Assembly: GCF_002086285.1 (NCBI RefSeq)
Contig: NZ_MVHU01000002.1
Span: 124,001 to 188,000 of the forward strand
Direction of reading: 5' to 3'
Source of the DNA: Mycolicibacter kumamotonensis
GTDB taxonomy: Bacteria; Actinomycetota; Actinomycetes; Mycobacteriales; Mycobacteriaceae
DNA: 64,000 nt
The notes beneath the pieces are model-generated. The model was not told the DNA's origin. It saw only the letters and a program-made list of their open reading frames with translations, and ran no database searches. The position numbers and the translations under genes were made by a program. Positions 7,953-16,809 of the stretch are shown in pieces (position 1 is the first letter of the stretch; every line of letters begins with the position of its first letter).

Positions 7953-9292
7953 CGGTGCACCAAAAGGTCGTCGACGGCGGCCGGCGGGCGTGGCTCGAGA
8001 GGATCGGGGGAGTAGCCGATCGCGATGGCGCCCAACGGTTCCCAGTCCGCCGGCAGATCCAGCTCGGCGCGCACCAACTCGGGGGCGAAGATCGTCGACC
8101 CGATCCAGCAGCTGCCCACGCCGCGCACCGCCAGGGCCACCAGCAGCGCCTGAACGGCGGCGCCGACGGCCACGGTGAACATGGTGTGCTCGGCGGCGGT
8201 GCGGGCGGGGTCGGGATAGTGGTGAGCACCATCGGGCACCATGACCGGGATGACGACTTCGGGTGCGTCGTAGAGGATCCGGCCGCGCGACACCCGGGCC
8301 TCGATCGCCTCGGGGGACTTGCCGTCGGCGGACAGGTCGGCGCGCCACCGCTGCGCCATCGCGTCGAGGAGCCGGGTGCGTACATCCGGGGTCTGCAGCC
8401 AGACGAACCGTGCCGGACGGGTGTGGTGCGGCGCCGGGGCGGTCAGGGCTTCGGCGATGGCGTCGGTGATCAGCCCGGCCGGCACGGGTTCGCCCGAGAA
8501 CGCGCGCACCGAGCGGCGCAGCAGCTGTGCTTGGCGCCGCCCGGTCTCGATGGCCTCGGCGGTGCCCAGCCAGAACAGGTCGTCGGAGCCGGAGCGCACC
8601 AGCGCGGCCGCGGTGGAGCCGTCGTCGGGGCTGGACACACCGCGCACCACCGCTACCGGAACATCGGTGAGCTTGCCCTTGACCAGGTCGGCGGCGGCGG
8701 CGAGTTCGTCGGCGACCGCCACTTCGGTGACGATCAACTCATTGCCGTGCCGGTCGACGGCGCCGGCGTAGCCGTTGAGCACGGTCAGGCCGGACGCCCC
8801 GATCGCGACATCGATCTGCCCGTTGCGCCAGGCACGGCCCATCGTGTCGGTGATCAGCACCGCCACCTCGACACCGAGCCGCGTGGCCAGGCCCGCCCGC
8901 AGCGCGGCGGCGCTTGCGTCGGGGTCGACCGGCAGCAGCGCGAGCTCATCAGAGCCGACGTTGGATCCGTCCACCCCCGCGGCGGCCTGCACCAGCCCGA
9001 GCCGGTTCTCGGTGATCCAGGTGCGGCCCTTGCGCGCCAGCACCCGCACCGCCTCGGCTTCGACCAGCTGGCGGCGCAACGCATCTCGTGCTTCGGCGTC
9101 ATGCGGTGCCGGCACGATACGGCCCTCGCACTTGGATACCACCTTGCTGGTGACGACCACGATGTCGCCGTCGGCCAGCCATGGCGCGGCCTGCGCCAGC
9201 TCGGCCGCCAGGTCGTCTCCCGGCCGGAATTCCCCCAGACCGGTGACCGGCAGGATCTCGACCTTGGCGGCGCTGCCGTGCTCTGTCATCAC
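7949..9292 (-). CDS. fbiB: Bifunctional F420 gamma-glutamyl ligase / dehydro-F420 reductase
   Basis: A 447-residue protein, the same size as Rv3262 (448 aa). The N-terminal half is the CofE-type ligase ([38 protein letters not shown]) that adds glutamates to F420-0. The C-terminal half (from about residue 250) is a nitroreductase-like FMN domain ([27 protein letters not shown]) that reduces dehydro-F420-0. The start overlaps the fbiA stop by 4 bp. Both domains appear complete. F420 is needed for activation of nitroimidazole prodrugs and for several mycobacterial reductases. Confidence 0.95.
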   Translation of the reverse strand: MMTEHGSAAKVEILPVTGLGEFRPGDDLAAELAQAAPWLADGDIVVVTSKVVSKCEGRIVPAPHDAEARDALRRQLVEAEAVRVLARKGRTWITENRLGLVQAAAGVDGSNVGSDELALLPVDPDASAAALRAGLATRLGVEVAVLITDTMGRAWRNGQIDVAIGASGLTVLNGYAGAVDRHGNELIVTEVAVADELAAAADLVKGKLTDVPVAVVRGVSSPDDGSTAAALVRSGSDDLFWLGTAEAIETGRRQAQLLRRSVRAFSGEPVPAGLITDAIAEALTAPAPHHTRPARFVWLQTPDVRTRLLDAMAQRWRADLSADGKSPEAIEARVSRGRILYDAPEVVIPVMVPDGAHHYPDPARTAAEHTMFTVAVGAAVQALLVALAVRGVGSCWIGSTIFAPELVRAELDLPADWEPLGAIAIGYSPDPLEPRPPAAVDDLLVHR

Positions 9293-10266
9293 ACCCCCGC
9301 GAGATCCAGTCCGGCGCGGACCATCTCAGCCGTCGCTGCCGGATCGGTCATCAGCAGCGGGGCGCTGTGCACGGCCACACCGTCCACCTGGGTGTTCTCG
9401 CCCTCGTGCACCAGCCAGTAGTCCAGGATCCCGGTTCCGCTGCGGGCCCCGTAGTGCGCGCCCACCGCCTGCGAGGTGGACTCCACGCCGATCACGCTCA
9501 GGCAGGTGTCGGCCATACCGCGCAACGGCTTTCCGGCGACGATCGGCGAGTAGCCGACGATCGGGGCGGGCGTGGACCGCAGCGCCGCCCGGATGCCGGG
9601 AACGGCCAGAATGGCGCCGATGCTCACCACCGGATTGGACGGGGCCAGCAGCACGATGTCGGTTTCGGCGATGGCCTCGGTGACGTCCGCTGTCGCGCTG
9701 GCTTTCTCGCTGCCGACGAACCCGAACCCGTGGGTGGGCACCTCGGCCCGGTAGCGCACCCACCACTCCTGGAAGTGGATCGCACGCTGGGAGTCGTCGT
9801 CTGGATCGGTGATGACGACATGGGTTTCGCAGCTGTCGTTGGTCACCGGCAGCAGCTTCGCGCCGGGCTGCCAGCGGTCACACAGTGCCGCGGTCACTTC
9901 GGTCAGCGAATAACCGGCGCGCAGCGCCTGAGTGCGGACCAGGTGGGTGGCCAGGTCGCGGTCGCCGAGACCGAACCAGTCCGGCTGCATGCCGTAGCGG
10001 GCCAACTCCTCCATCGCGTGCCAGGTTTCGTCGCGGTGACCCCAGCCCCGTTCCGGGTCCACGCCGCCACCCAGGGTGTACATGCAGGTGTCGAGGTCCG
10101 GACAGATCCGCACCCCGTGCATCCAGGCGTCGTCACCGACGTTGACCACCGCGGTCAGTTCGTGGTCGTCGGAGCCGCCACTGAACTGCCCCAGGCCCAG
10201 CAGTTTCTGCACGCCCAGCAGGAAGCGGGCACCGCCGACACCACCGACCAGAACCGTGACCTTCAC
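9289..10266 (-). CDS. fbiA: FbiA, phosphoenolpyruvyl transferase of F420 synthesis
   Basis: A 325-residue CofD-family enzyme (Rv3261, 331 aa). It joins the activated phosphoenolpyruvate unit to the deazaflavin Fo, giving dehydro-F420-0. It begins [14 protein letters not shown] after the first two residues, the conserved nucleotide-binding start of the family. Further motifs include [19 protein letters not shown] and [12 protein letters not shown]. The start is a GTG at 10266. It is the first gene of fbiA-fbiB-NUDIX, which diverges from whiB2 across a 346-bp gap. Confidence 0.95.
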   Translation of the reverse strand: MKVTVLVGGVGGARFLLGVQKLLGLGQFSGGSDDHELTAVVNVGDDAWMHGVRICPDLDTCMYTLGGGVDPERGWGHRDETWHAMEELARYGMQPDWFGLGDRDLATHLVRTQALRAGYSLTEVTAALCDRWQPGAKLLPVTNDSCETHVVITDPDDDSQRAIHFQEWWVRYRAEVPTHGFGFVGSEKASATADVTEAIAETDIVLLAPSNPVVSIGAILAVPGIRAALRSTPAPIVGYSPIVAGKPLRGMADTCLSVIGVESTSQAVGAHYGARSGTGILDYWLVHEGENTQVDGVAVHSAPLLMTDPAATAEMVRAGLDLAGV

Positions 10267-10443
10267 AGCGCACGACAGTACCTTTGGTGAGGATGCGGCC
10301 GGTGTGGCGGTGCGTTGCAGCGGGCGCGCGGAAGGCTCCGCAAGACACGCCGTAAGCCCGGTGTGGTCTAGATGACAGGGACTCGCCGGTCTCGGACACG
10401 TCGGAAATCGGTCACGGGATGGTAAGGAATTTCGCCATTCGGC

Positions 10444-10472
10444 TTGACCGGGCCAGCTAACACGTGTCTAAT
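10444..10472 (+). promoter_or_regulatory. Sigma-A type promoter of whiB2
   Basis: TTGACC (10444-10449), a 17-bp spacer and TCTAAT (10467-10472) form a near-consensus housekeeping promoter. The spacer holds the palindrome ACACGTGT. Transcription would begin near 10479, leaving a leader of about 130 nt before the whiB2 ATG. The rest of the 346-bp gap between fbiA and whiB2 (10267-10612) shows no convincing gene. The leader contains an in-frame GTG at 10511 that could only extend WhiB2. Confidence 0.6.
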
Positions 10473-10612
10473 CACATCAGTGTCATTTCCCGGTTGGCCA
10501 GCCGATTCCGGTGTCGCAGACCGAGATTCGATCACATGTTCGAATTGCTACTGACAACAGCGCAATAGCGGGCGACATATCAGGATCGCGCAACCAGGTG
10601 AGGAGGCCCAGG

Positions 10613-10996
10613 ATGTCCTACGAGCACCTTTGGGGCGTAATGGGGGGGACACCGCACGCCCATACCGGAATGATGCCGACCGAGGCCGAACCGGCGCCCA
10701 GCCGGCCGCACCTGAGTCTGGTTCCCGAACCCGCGGACTACGACGAATTCGACCCGTTTGACCCCGCCTCGGCCACCAATGAGCAATGGCAGGACCGCGC
10801 CCTGTGCGCCCAGACCGACCCCGAGGCGTTCTTCCCGGAAAAGGGCGGCTCCACCCGCGAGGCCAAAAAGATCTGCCAGCGGTGCTCGGTGCGCAGCGAA
10901 TGCCTGGAATACGCACTGGCCCACGACGAGCGTTTCGGGATCTGGGGTGGCCTGTCCGAGCGTGAGCGCCGTCGCCTCAAGCGCGGCATCATCTGA
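10613..10996 (+). CDS. whiB2: WhiB2 iron-sulfur transcription factor (WhmD type)
   Basis: A 127-residue WhiB-family protein. Four cysteines that bind a 4Fe-4S cluster are present (C65, C88, C91, C97; spacing C-x22-C-x2-C-x5-C). The GIWGG turn (109-113) and a basic C-terminal tail (RERRRLKRG) for DNA binding follow. WhiB2/WhmD is essential in mycobacteria and acts in septation and cell division. The ATG at 10613 is preceded by an AGGAGG ribosome site, which favours it over the upstream in-frame GTG at 10511. The N-terminal extension before the WhiB domain is longer than the 89 residues annotated for Rv3260c but similar to M. smegmatis WhmD. Confidence 0.94.
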   Translation: MSYEHLWGVMGGTPHAHTGMMPTEAEPAPSRPHLSLVPEPADYDEFDPFDPASATNEQWQDRALCAQTDPEAFFPEKGGSTREAKKICQRCSVRSECLEYALAHDERFGIWGGLSERERRRLKRGII

Positions 10997-11023
10997 GCGC
11001 GTTCGCGTTACGGCTGCCGGGAG

Positions 11024-11479
11024 TCAATCGTCGATCGTCGGGTCGATGACGGTCGGATCGACATCCAGGTAGGTGGCGACCTGGGCCACCAGAATTTCGT
11101 GCAATAAATCCCCGAGCTCCGTGCTGTCGTTCGCCCGTTGCTCGATCGGCTTGCGGAACAACAGGATTCGCGCCCGTGTCGGGTTGCCCCGAACATCGAC
11201 CCCGGCGGGAATCAAGCGTGCCAGCGGAATCGGCCCGTCGGCGACCACTTCCGGGGGCCACTGCACACTGTCGGGATCCCTGGCGGCGATCCTCGGGATC
11301 TCGTCGACGGCGACGTCGAGCGCCGATAGCCGTTGTTTCCACCGTTGTTCGATGGGCTCGTAGGCCTCCAGCACCGCCATGTCGAACCGTTCGGCACGGG
11401 TGCGCCAACCCGGCACCGTCGGCGGAAACAGCGGCCCGCGGGGTTCGCGGCCGCGCCAATGCCGACGCGTGGCGATCAC
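11024..11479 (-). CDS. Rv3259-like protein, metallopeptidase-like fold
   Basis: A protein of about 151 residues from the GTG at 11479, similar to Rv3259 (139 aa). It belongs to a family annotated as zincin-like metallopeptidase. The family HExxH motif is degenerate here: HEILVAQ near the C-terminus, where the second histidine is replaced by glutamine. It is therefore unlikely to be an active peptidase. The function is unknown. The gene is convergent with whiB2 and divergent from the next gene. The start is uncertain, since several GTG codons are available upstream. Confidence 0.75.
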   Translation of the reverse strand: MIATRRHWRGREPRGPLFPPTVPGWRTRAERFDMAVLEAYEPIEQRWKQRLSALDVAVDEIPRIAARDPDSVQWPPEVVADGPIPLARLIPAGVDVRGNPTRARILLFRKPIEQRANDSTELGDLLHEILVAQVATYLDVDPTVIDPTIDD

Positions 11480-11569
11480 GCAGACGATGGTAACGGTTGC
11501 GCATAGGGTGCCTGCCCGTTGCGCGTGTCCGGCGCGGCGGCGGTACGCGGCCACGATAGCCTCACGAGC

Positions 11570-12010
11570 GTGAACGTTCCCCGCCGCTGCTGTCGGCCAG
11601 GGTGTCCGCACTATGCGGTGGCGACGCTGACGTTCGTCTACTCGGACTCCACCGCTGTGGTCGGCCCGCTGGCGACCGCCGCCGAACCGCATTCGTGGGA
11701 CCTGTGCTTCAGCCACGCCGGCCGGATCACCGCCCCCCGGGGCTGGGAACTGGTCCGCCACCCCGGCCCCTGGGTCTCTCCCGAGGAGGACGATCTGATC
11801 GCCCTCGCCGAAGCGGTTCGCGAGGGCCAGTCCGGGCAAGCCGCGCCTGCCAACGGGTGGTACCCGCAGGCCGGCCCCGCGGATTCGGGCGCCCGGGGCG
11901 CGCCCACCACCGCCCCCGGTGGCGGGGTGCTGGCCCCGCCCGGCCCGACCGGCAAGAGCAACGGCCGGCGCCGCGGTCACCTGCGCGTGTTACCCGACCC
12001 GTCGGACTGA
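11570..12010 (+). CDS. DUF3499 family protein (Rv3258c-like)
   Basis: A 146-residue conserved actinobacterial protein. The N-terminus is VNVPRRCCRPGCPHYAVATL, a Cys-rich stretch (CC-x3-C) that could bind a metal. It continues with the conserved segments YSDSTAVVGPLATAAEPHSWDLC and APRGWELVRH. The C-terminal third is Pro/Gly/Ala-rich and looks disordered. The function is not known. The GTG start at 11570 is where similarity to the family begins. It lies directly upstream of pmmA, as in M. tuberculosis. Confidence 0.85.
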   Translation: MNVPRRCCRPGCPHYAVATLTFVYSDSTAVVGPLATAAEPHSWDLCFSHAGRITAPRGWELVRHPGPWVSPEEDDLIALAEAVREGQSGQAAPANGWYPQAGPADSGARGAPTTAPGGGVLAPPGPTGKSNGRRRGHLRVLPDPSD

Positions 12011-12068
12011 TCGCGCGTTCCGGGCTAGGCTTGAGCGTCAAGAGTCCACTTCGTCAGGAGCCCTGTCC

Positions 12069-13481
12069 ATGTCTCGGCCCGCTGCGGCTGTCCACCGTGT
12101 GATCAAGGCGTACGACGTACGTGGCCTGGTCGGTTCGGAGATCGATGAATCCCTGGTTGCCGAGGTCGGAGCGGCGTTCGCCCGGCTGATGCGCGACGAG
12201 GGCGCCCGCCAGGTGGTGGTGGGCCACGACATGCGCGAGAGTTCGCCCCCGCTGTCGGCGGCGTTCGCCGCGGGGGTGGTCGCCCAGGGCCTCGACGTGA
12301 TCCGGATCGGTCTGGCCTCGACCGACCAGCTGTACTTCGCGTCCGGCTCGCTGGACTGCCCGGGTGCGATGTTCACCGCCAGCCACAATCCGGCCGCCTA
12401 CAACGGCATCAAGCTGTGCCGGGCCGGCGCGAAACCCGTCGGCGCAGACACCGGCCTGGGCCGGATCCGTGACGAGCTGATCGCGGGCGTGGACTCCGAC
12501 GCCGGCCGGTCCGCGGACCGCGGCAACATCACCGATCGCGACGTGCTGACCGACTACGCGGCGTTTCTGCACTCCCTGGTCGATATCAGCGGCTCGCGCC
12601 CGCTGCGGGTGGCCGTCGACGCCGGGAACGGGATGGCCGGCCACACCGCCCCGGCGGTGTTCGGCTCGATCGAAGCGATCACGCTGCTGCCGTTGTATTT
12701 CGAGTTGGACGGGAACTTCCCCAACCACGAGGCCAACCCGCTGGACCCGGCGAACCTCGTCGACCTGCAGGCGTTCGTCCGGGACAGCGGTGCTGACATC
12801 GGGCTGGCCTTCGACGGTGACGCCGACCGGTGCTTCGTCGTCGACGAACGCGGCGAGCCGGTGTCCCCGTCGGCGGTGACCGGCCTGGTCGCCGCCCGCG
12901 AACTGGCCCGCGAGCCCGGTGCGTCGGTGATCCACAACCTGATCACCTCCCGGGCGGTGGCCGAACTGGTGGCCGAGCGCGGCGGCACGCCGCTGCGGTC
13001 GCGGGTCGGGCACTCCTACATCAAGGGGCTGATGGCCGAGACCGGCGCCATCTTCGGCGGGGAACACTCGGCGCACTACTACTTCCGGGACTTCTGGGGC
13101 GCAGACTCGGGCATGCTGGCCGCCCTGCACGTGCTGGCCGCACTCGGTGAACAGCAGCGGCCACTGTCGGAGCTGACCGCCGACTATCAGCGGTATGCGG
13201 CATCCGGCGAGATCAACTTCACCCTGACCGAGGGAGTCGACGCGTCCGTTCTCGCCGACGCCGTCGTCGCAGCATTCGGCGAGCAGGTGTCCGTCGACCA
13301 CCTGGACGGGGTGACCGTCGACCTGGGTGGGGGCAGCTGGTTCAACCTGCGCAGCTCCAACACCGAGCCGCTGCTGCGGCTCAACGTGGAGGCACCCGAC
13401 ACCGCCGCGGTCGACGCGGTGGTGGCCAAGGTCGGCGAGCAGATCGAGGCCGTCACCGCCGCCGAGAAGTCACGGTCGTGA
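12069..13481 (+). CDS. pmmA: Phosphomannomutase / phosphoglucomutase
   Basis: A 470-residue alpha-D-phosphohexomutase matching Rv3257c (465 aa). It shows the phosphoserine loop TASHNPAAYNGIK, the metal-binding loop DGDADRC, the sugar-specificity loop GEHSAHYYF and the phosphate-binding loop RSSNTEP. It interconverts mannose-6- and mannose-1-phosphate, feeding GDP-mannose synthesis by the manB product at 5872-6945. The ATG at 12069 follows CAGGAG. The stop overlaps the next gene by 4 bp. Confidence 0.94.
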   Translation: MSRPAAAVHRVIKAYDVRGLVGSEIDESLVAEVGAAFARLMRDEGARQVVVGHDMRESSPPLSAAFAAGVVAQGLDVIRIGLASTDQLYFASGSLDCPGAMFTASHNPAAYNGIKLCRAGAKPVGADTGLGRIRDELIAGVDSDAGRSADRGNITDRDVLTDYAAFLHSLVDISGSRPLRVAVDAGNGMAGHTAPAVFGSIEAITLLPLYFELDGNFPNHEANPLDPANLVDLQAFVRDSGADIGLAFDGDADRCFVVDERGEPVSPSAVTGLVAARELAREPGASVIHNLITSRAVAELVAERGGTPLRSRVGHSYIKGLMAETGAIFGGEHSAHYYFRDFWGADSGMLAALHVLAALGEQQRPLSELTADYQRYAASGEINFTLTEGVDASVLADAVVAAFGEQVSVDHLDGVTVDLGGGSWFNLRSSNTEPLLRLNVEAPDTAAVDAVVAKVGEQIEAVTAAEKSRS

Positions 13482-14617
13482 ACGCGTTCTCCGGATCTTT
13501 TTCCTCCACCGTCGACCTCGATGACACCGAGGCGCTGCTGGCCGCCGACCATGACGGGGCGCTGCGAGCCGCATCGATGGCCGGGGCGCAGGTACGCGCC
13601 ACCGCCGCCGCGGTCGCCGAGGGCGCCCTGGACGCGGTGCGCAGCGACAGCCGGGACTACCCGCCACGCACGCTGATCTGGGTGGCTACCCGCGGAACGG
13701 CGGCGACGGCGGGCAGCCTGCTGTCGGCGGCCCGCGGAGATTCGGCCCGCGAACCGCTGGTGCTGGCCGCCGAGGCCCCGGCCTGGATCGGGTCGCTGGA
13801 CGTGCTGGTCGTCGCCGGTGACGATCCCGGGGACCCGGCGCTGGTCGCCGCGGCCGCAGCCGGGGTGCGGCGCGGTGCGCGGGTGGTGGTGGTCGCTCCC
13901 TACGCGGGCCCGCTGCGTGACGCCACCGCCGGCCGGGCCGCAGTGCTGGAGCCGCGGCTGGGTGTTCCCGACGAGTTCGGCCTGCCGCGCTATCTGGCTG
14001 CCGGGCTGGCGGTGCTCGACGCGGTGGATGCCGGGCCCGCCGGTACGCCGACCGACCTGGGTGCGCTCGCCGACGAACTGGATGCCGAGGCGCTGCGCAA
14101 CAGCGCCGGGCGCGAGCTCTTCACCAACCCGGCGAAGATGCTGGCGGACCGGATCGTCGGCCGCGACGTCGCACTGGCCGGTGACTGCATGGCGACGCTG
14201 GCGCTGGCCCGGCACGGCTCGGCGGCGATGCTGCGGATCGGGCGGACGACGGTGGCGGCGACCGGGCTGGCCGATGCGGTCAGCGCGCTGCGGGCCCGGG
14301 CCGCCGCGGGATCGGCCGATATCTTTCATGATGAACAGATCGACGGCCCGGCCGGTGACCGGCTGCGGGTGCTGGCCCTGGCGTTGGCCGCCGACCGTAC
14401 CGTGGTGGCCGCCCGGATCAGCGGTCTGAGCGACGTCGACCTGATCGGCGCGGGGGACGTGCCGCTGACCCCGGGGGCGCCCGAGGAATCCGTGGGACCC
14501 GCGGAGCCTGTGGGGGTAGGCGGGCCAGCCGGTGCGGGCCCGGCCGAACAGCAGCTTGCGGTGTTGGCGGTGCGGTTGGAGATGGCCGCCGCCTACGTGC
14601 GACTTTTGCGGGGTTGA
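13478..14617 (+). CDS. TobH-like SIS-fold protein (Rv3256c-like)
   Basis: A 379-residue protein similar to Rv3256c (346 aa), annotated in relatives as TobH. The layout resembles a SIS/phosphosugar isomerase fold: a sugar-isomerase-like N-terminal half (TLIWVATRGTAATAGSLL, DVLVVAGDDPGDP) and a second half containing FTNPAKMLADRIVGRD. No activity is proven. Its position between pmmA and manA, with overlapping stop and start on both sides, suggests a role in mannose or hexose phosphate metabolism. The C-terminal linker near residue 330 is Gly/Pro/Ala-rich and variable. Confidence 0.82.
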   Translation: MNAFSGSFSSTVDLDDTEALLAADHDGALRAASMAGAQVRATAAAVAEGALDAVRSDSRDYPPRTLIWVATRGTAATAGSLLSAARGDSAREPLVLAAEAPAWIGSLDVLVVAGDDPGDPALVAAAAAGVRRGARVVVVAPYAGPLRDATAGRAAVLEPRLGVPDEFGLPRYLAAGLAVLDAVDAGPAGTPTDLGALADELDAEALRNSAGRELFTNPAKMLADRIVGRDVALAGDCMATLALARHGSAAMLRIGRTTVAATGLADAVSALRARAAAGSADIFHDEQIDGPAGDRLRVLALALAADRTVVAARISGLSDVDLIGAGDVPLTPGAPEESVGPAEPVGVGGPAGAGPAEQQLAVLAVRLEMAAAYVRLLRG

Positions 14618-15867
14618 CGAGAACAGTGGAACCACTACGCGGCGCGATACGGACCTACGCCTGGGGCTCGAGGACCGCGATCGCCGAGTTCACCGGACGG
14701 CCGGTCCCGGCCGCGCACCCGGAGGCCGAGCTGTGGCTGGGCGCGCACCCGGGGGACCCGGCCTGGTTGGAGACGTCCGAGGGCGAGATGTCGCTGCTGG
14801 AGGTCTTGACCGCCGACTGGGAGGGCCAGCTCGGTCCGGTGGCTCACGCCCGCTTCGGTGACCGGCTGCCGTTCCTGGTCAAGGTGCTGGCCGCCGACGA
14901 GCCATTGTCCCTGCAGGCCCACCCCAGCACCATGCAGGCCATCGAGGGCTACGAGCGTGAAGAACGGCTCGGGGTGCCGGTGTCCTCGCCGATCCGCAAC
15001 TACCGCGACACCAGTCACAAACCCGAACTGCTGGTGGCGCTGCAGCCGTTCGAGGCGCTGGCCGGCTTCCGGCCCGCGGCGCGCACCAGCGAGCTGCTGC
15101 GGGCGCTGGCGGTTTCGGACCTCGACCCGTTCATCGCCCTGCTCGGGGACTCTCCCGACGGCGACCAGTCCGACGCCGACGGCCTGCGGGCACTGTTCAC
15201 CACCTGGATCACCGCGCCGCAGCCCGATCTCGACGTCCTGGTTCCGGCGGTGCTCGAGGGGGCCATTCAATACCTCAGTTCCGAGGCCGGCGAATTCGCC
15301 GCGGAAGCCAAGACGGTGCTCGAACTCGGGGAGCGCTACCCGGGCGACGCCGGCGTGCTGGCCGCGCTGTTGCTCAACCGGGTCAGCCTGGCCCCGGGTG
15401 AGGCGATCTTCTTGGCTGCCGGCAATCTGCACACCTACCTGCACGGTGTCGGTGTGGAGGTGATGGCCAACTCGGACAACGTGCTTCGCGGCGGACTGAC
15501 CCCCAAGCACGTCGACGTGCCCGAACTGCTGCGGGTGCTCGACTTCACGCCCACCACCGAGGAGGCGCTGCGGCCGGCGGTGCACATCGAGGGGCCGGAA
15601 GTGGTCTACCAGACCCCCGCCGAGGAGTTCGCGGTGTCCCGGCTGACGCTGGACGGTGCTTACCTCGGCCACGAGGTGGACGCCCCGGCGCACCATGACG
15701 GACCGCAGATCCTGCTGTGCACCGAGGGTTCGGTCACGGTGCACGCCAAGTCGAAGACGTTGACGCTGCACCGGGGCGAGTCGGCCTGGGTGCCCAGCGA
15801 CGACGGGCCGATCCGGCTGCTGGCCCAGCAACGGGCAGCACTGTTCCGGGCGACGATAGGCCTGTGA
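14614..15867 (+). CDS. manA: Mannose-6-phosphate isomerase (type I)
   Basis: A zinc-dependent isomerase of fructose-6- and mannose-6-phosphate, similar to Rv3255c (408 aa). The zinc-site signatures are QAHPS, SHKPELL and HTYLHGVGVEVMANSDN followed by VLRGG. TTG at 14614 overlaps the upstream stop (TTGA), and GTG at 14626 begins at VEPLRGAIRTYAWG, where homologues start. The second may be the true start. The coupled genes pmmA, the TobH-like gene and manA give a route from fructose-6-phosphate to mannose-1-phosphate. Confidence 0.94.
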   Translation: MTRTVEPLRGAIRTYAWGSRTAIAEFTGRPVPAAHPEAELWLGAHPGDPAWLETSEGEMSLLEVLTADWEGQLGPVAHARFGDRLPFLVKVLAADEPLSLQAHPSTMQAIEGYEREERLGVPVSSPIRNYRDTSHKPELLVALQPFEALAGFRPAARTSELLRALAVSDLDPFIALLGDSPDGDQSDADGLRALFTTWITAPQPDLDVLVPAVLEGAIQYLSSEAGEFAAEAKTVLELGERYPGDAGVLAALLLNRVSLAPGEAIFLAAGNLHTYLHGVGVEVMANSDNVLRGGLTPKHVDVPELLRVLDFTPTTEEALRPAVHIEGPEVVYQTPAEEFAVSRLTLDGAYLGHEVDAPAHHDGPQILLCTEGSVTVHAKSKTLTLHRGESAWVPSDDGPIRLLAQQRAALFRATIGL

Positions 15868-16809
15868 GTGTCCTCGTCCGGTAGTACCAGGGCGATCATC
15901 GCGGCGCTGTGCGCCAATGCCGGAATCGCGGCGGCGAAGTTCATCGGGTACGTGATCACCGGCAGCGCCGCCATGCTCGCCGAGGCGGTGCACTCGGTGG
16001 TCGACACCTCCAACCAGGCGCTGCTGCTGTTCGGCCAGCGGGCCGCGGCCAAGGCGCCGGATGCGTTGCATCCCTTCGGGTACGGGCGCAGTCGCTACTT
16101 CTGGTCATTCGTGGTGGCACTCGTGCTGTTCAGCCTGGGCTCGATGTTCGCGATGTTCGAGGGCTACGAAAAGGTCCGCCACCCGGTCGAGTTGAGCTCG
16201 CCGGTGGTGGCAGTGACGATTCTTATCGTGGCAATCCTGTTGGAGGCCTTCAGCTTTCGGACCGCAGTGCGCGAGTCGCGCCCACTCAAGGGCGACGGCA
16301 GCTGGATGCGGTTCCTGCGCACCTCACGCAACCCGGAGCTTCCGGTGGTGCTGCTGGAGGACACCGGTGCGCTGATCGGCCTGGTGCTGGCGCTGGCGGG
16401 GGTGGGCCTGAGCATGCTCACCGACAACCCGGTCTGGGACGGCGTGGCAACCTTGGGCATCGGCGCGCTGCTCGGGGTGATCGCGGTGTTCCTGATGATC
16501 GAGATGCACAGCCTGCTGATCGGTGAGGGTGCCACCTCCGCCGAGGATCGGGCCATCCGGGCGGCGCTGGAAGGCACCGCCAACGTCACCCGGCTGATCC
16601 ACATCCGCACCCAGTACCTGGGCCCCGACGAGATGCTGGTGGGGGCCAAGATCGCGGTGGTTCCCCGGCTGGACCTGGCCGCGATCGCAGCCACCATCGA
16701 TGCCGCCGAAGCCAATATCCGCGCTGCCGTGCCCGCAGCCCGGGTCATCTATCTCGAACCTGACCTGGACCGCACGCCTGTGCCAGACTCGCTGGAGCAG
16801 AAAGGTTGA
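15868..16809 (+). CDS. Cation diffusion facilitator family transporter
   Basis: A 313-residue CDF protein with about six transmembrane helices. Helix II carries the HSVVDTSNQ segment (normally H-x3-D-x3-N), and a matching LLEDTGALIG lies in helix V. These acidic and His residues form the CDF transport site, so export of a divalent cation such as Zn2+, Fe2+ or Mn2+ by proton exchange is expected. The C-terminal cytoplasmic domain is present. The GTG start directly follows the manA stop, with no gap. M. tuberculosis does not, to my knowledge, have a CDF gene at this place. Confidence 0.9.
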   Translation: MSSSGSTRAIIAALCANAGIAAAKFIGYVITGSAAMLAEAVHSVVDTSNQALLLFGQRAAAKAPDALHPFGYGRSRYFWSFVVALVLFSLGSMFAMFEGYEKVRHPVELSSPVVAVTILIVAILLEAFSFRTAVRESRPLKGDGSWMRFLRTSRNPELPVVLLEDTGALIGLVLALAGVGLSMLTDNPVWDGVATLGIGALLGVIAVFLMIEMHSLLIGEGATSAEDRAIRAALEGTANVTRLIHIRTQYLGPDEMLVGAKIAVVPRLDLAAIAATIDAAEANIRAAVPAARVIYLEPDLDRTPVPDSLEQKG

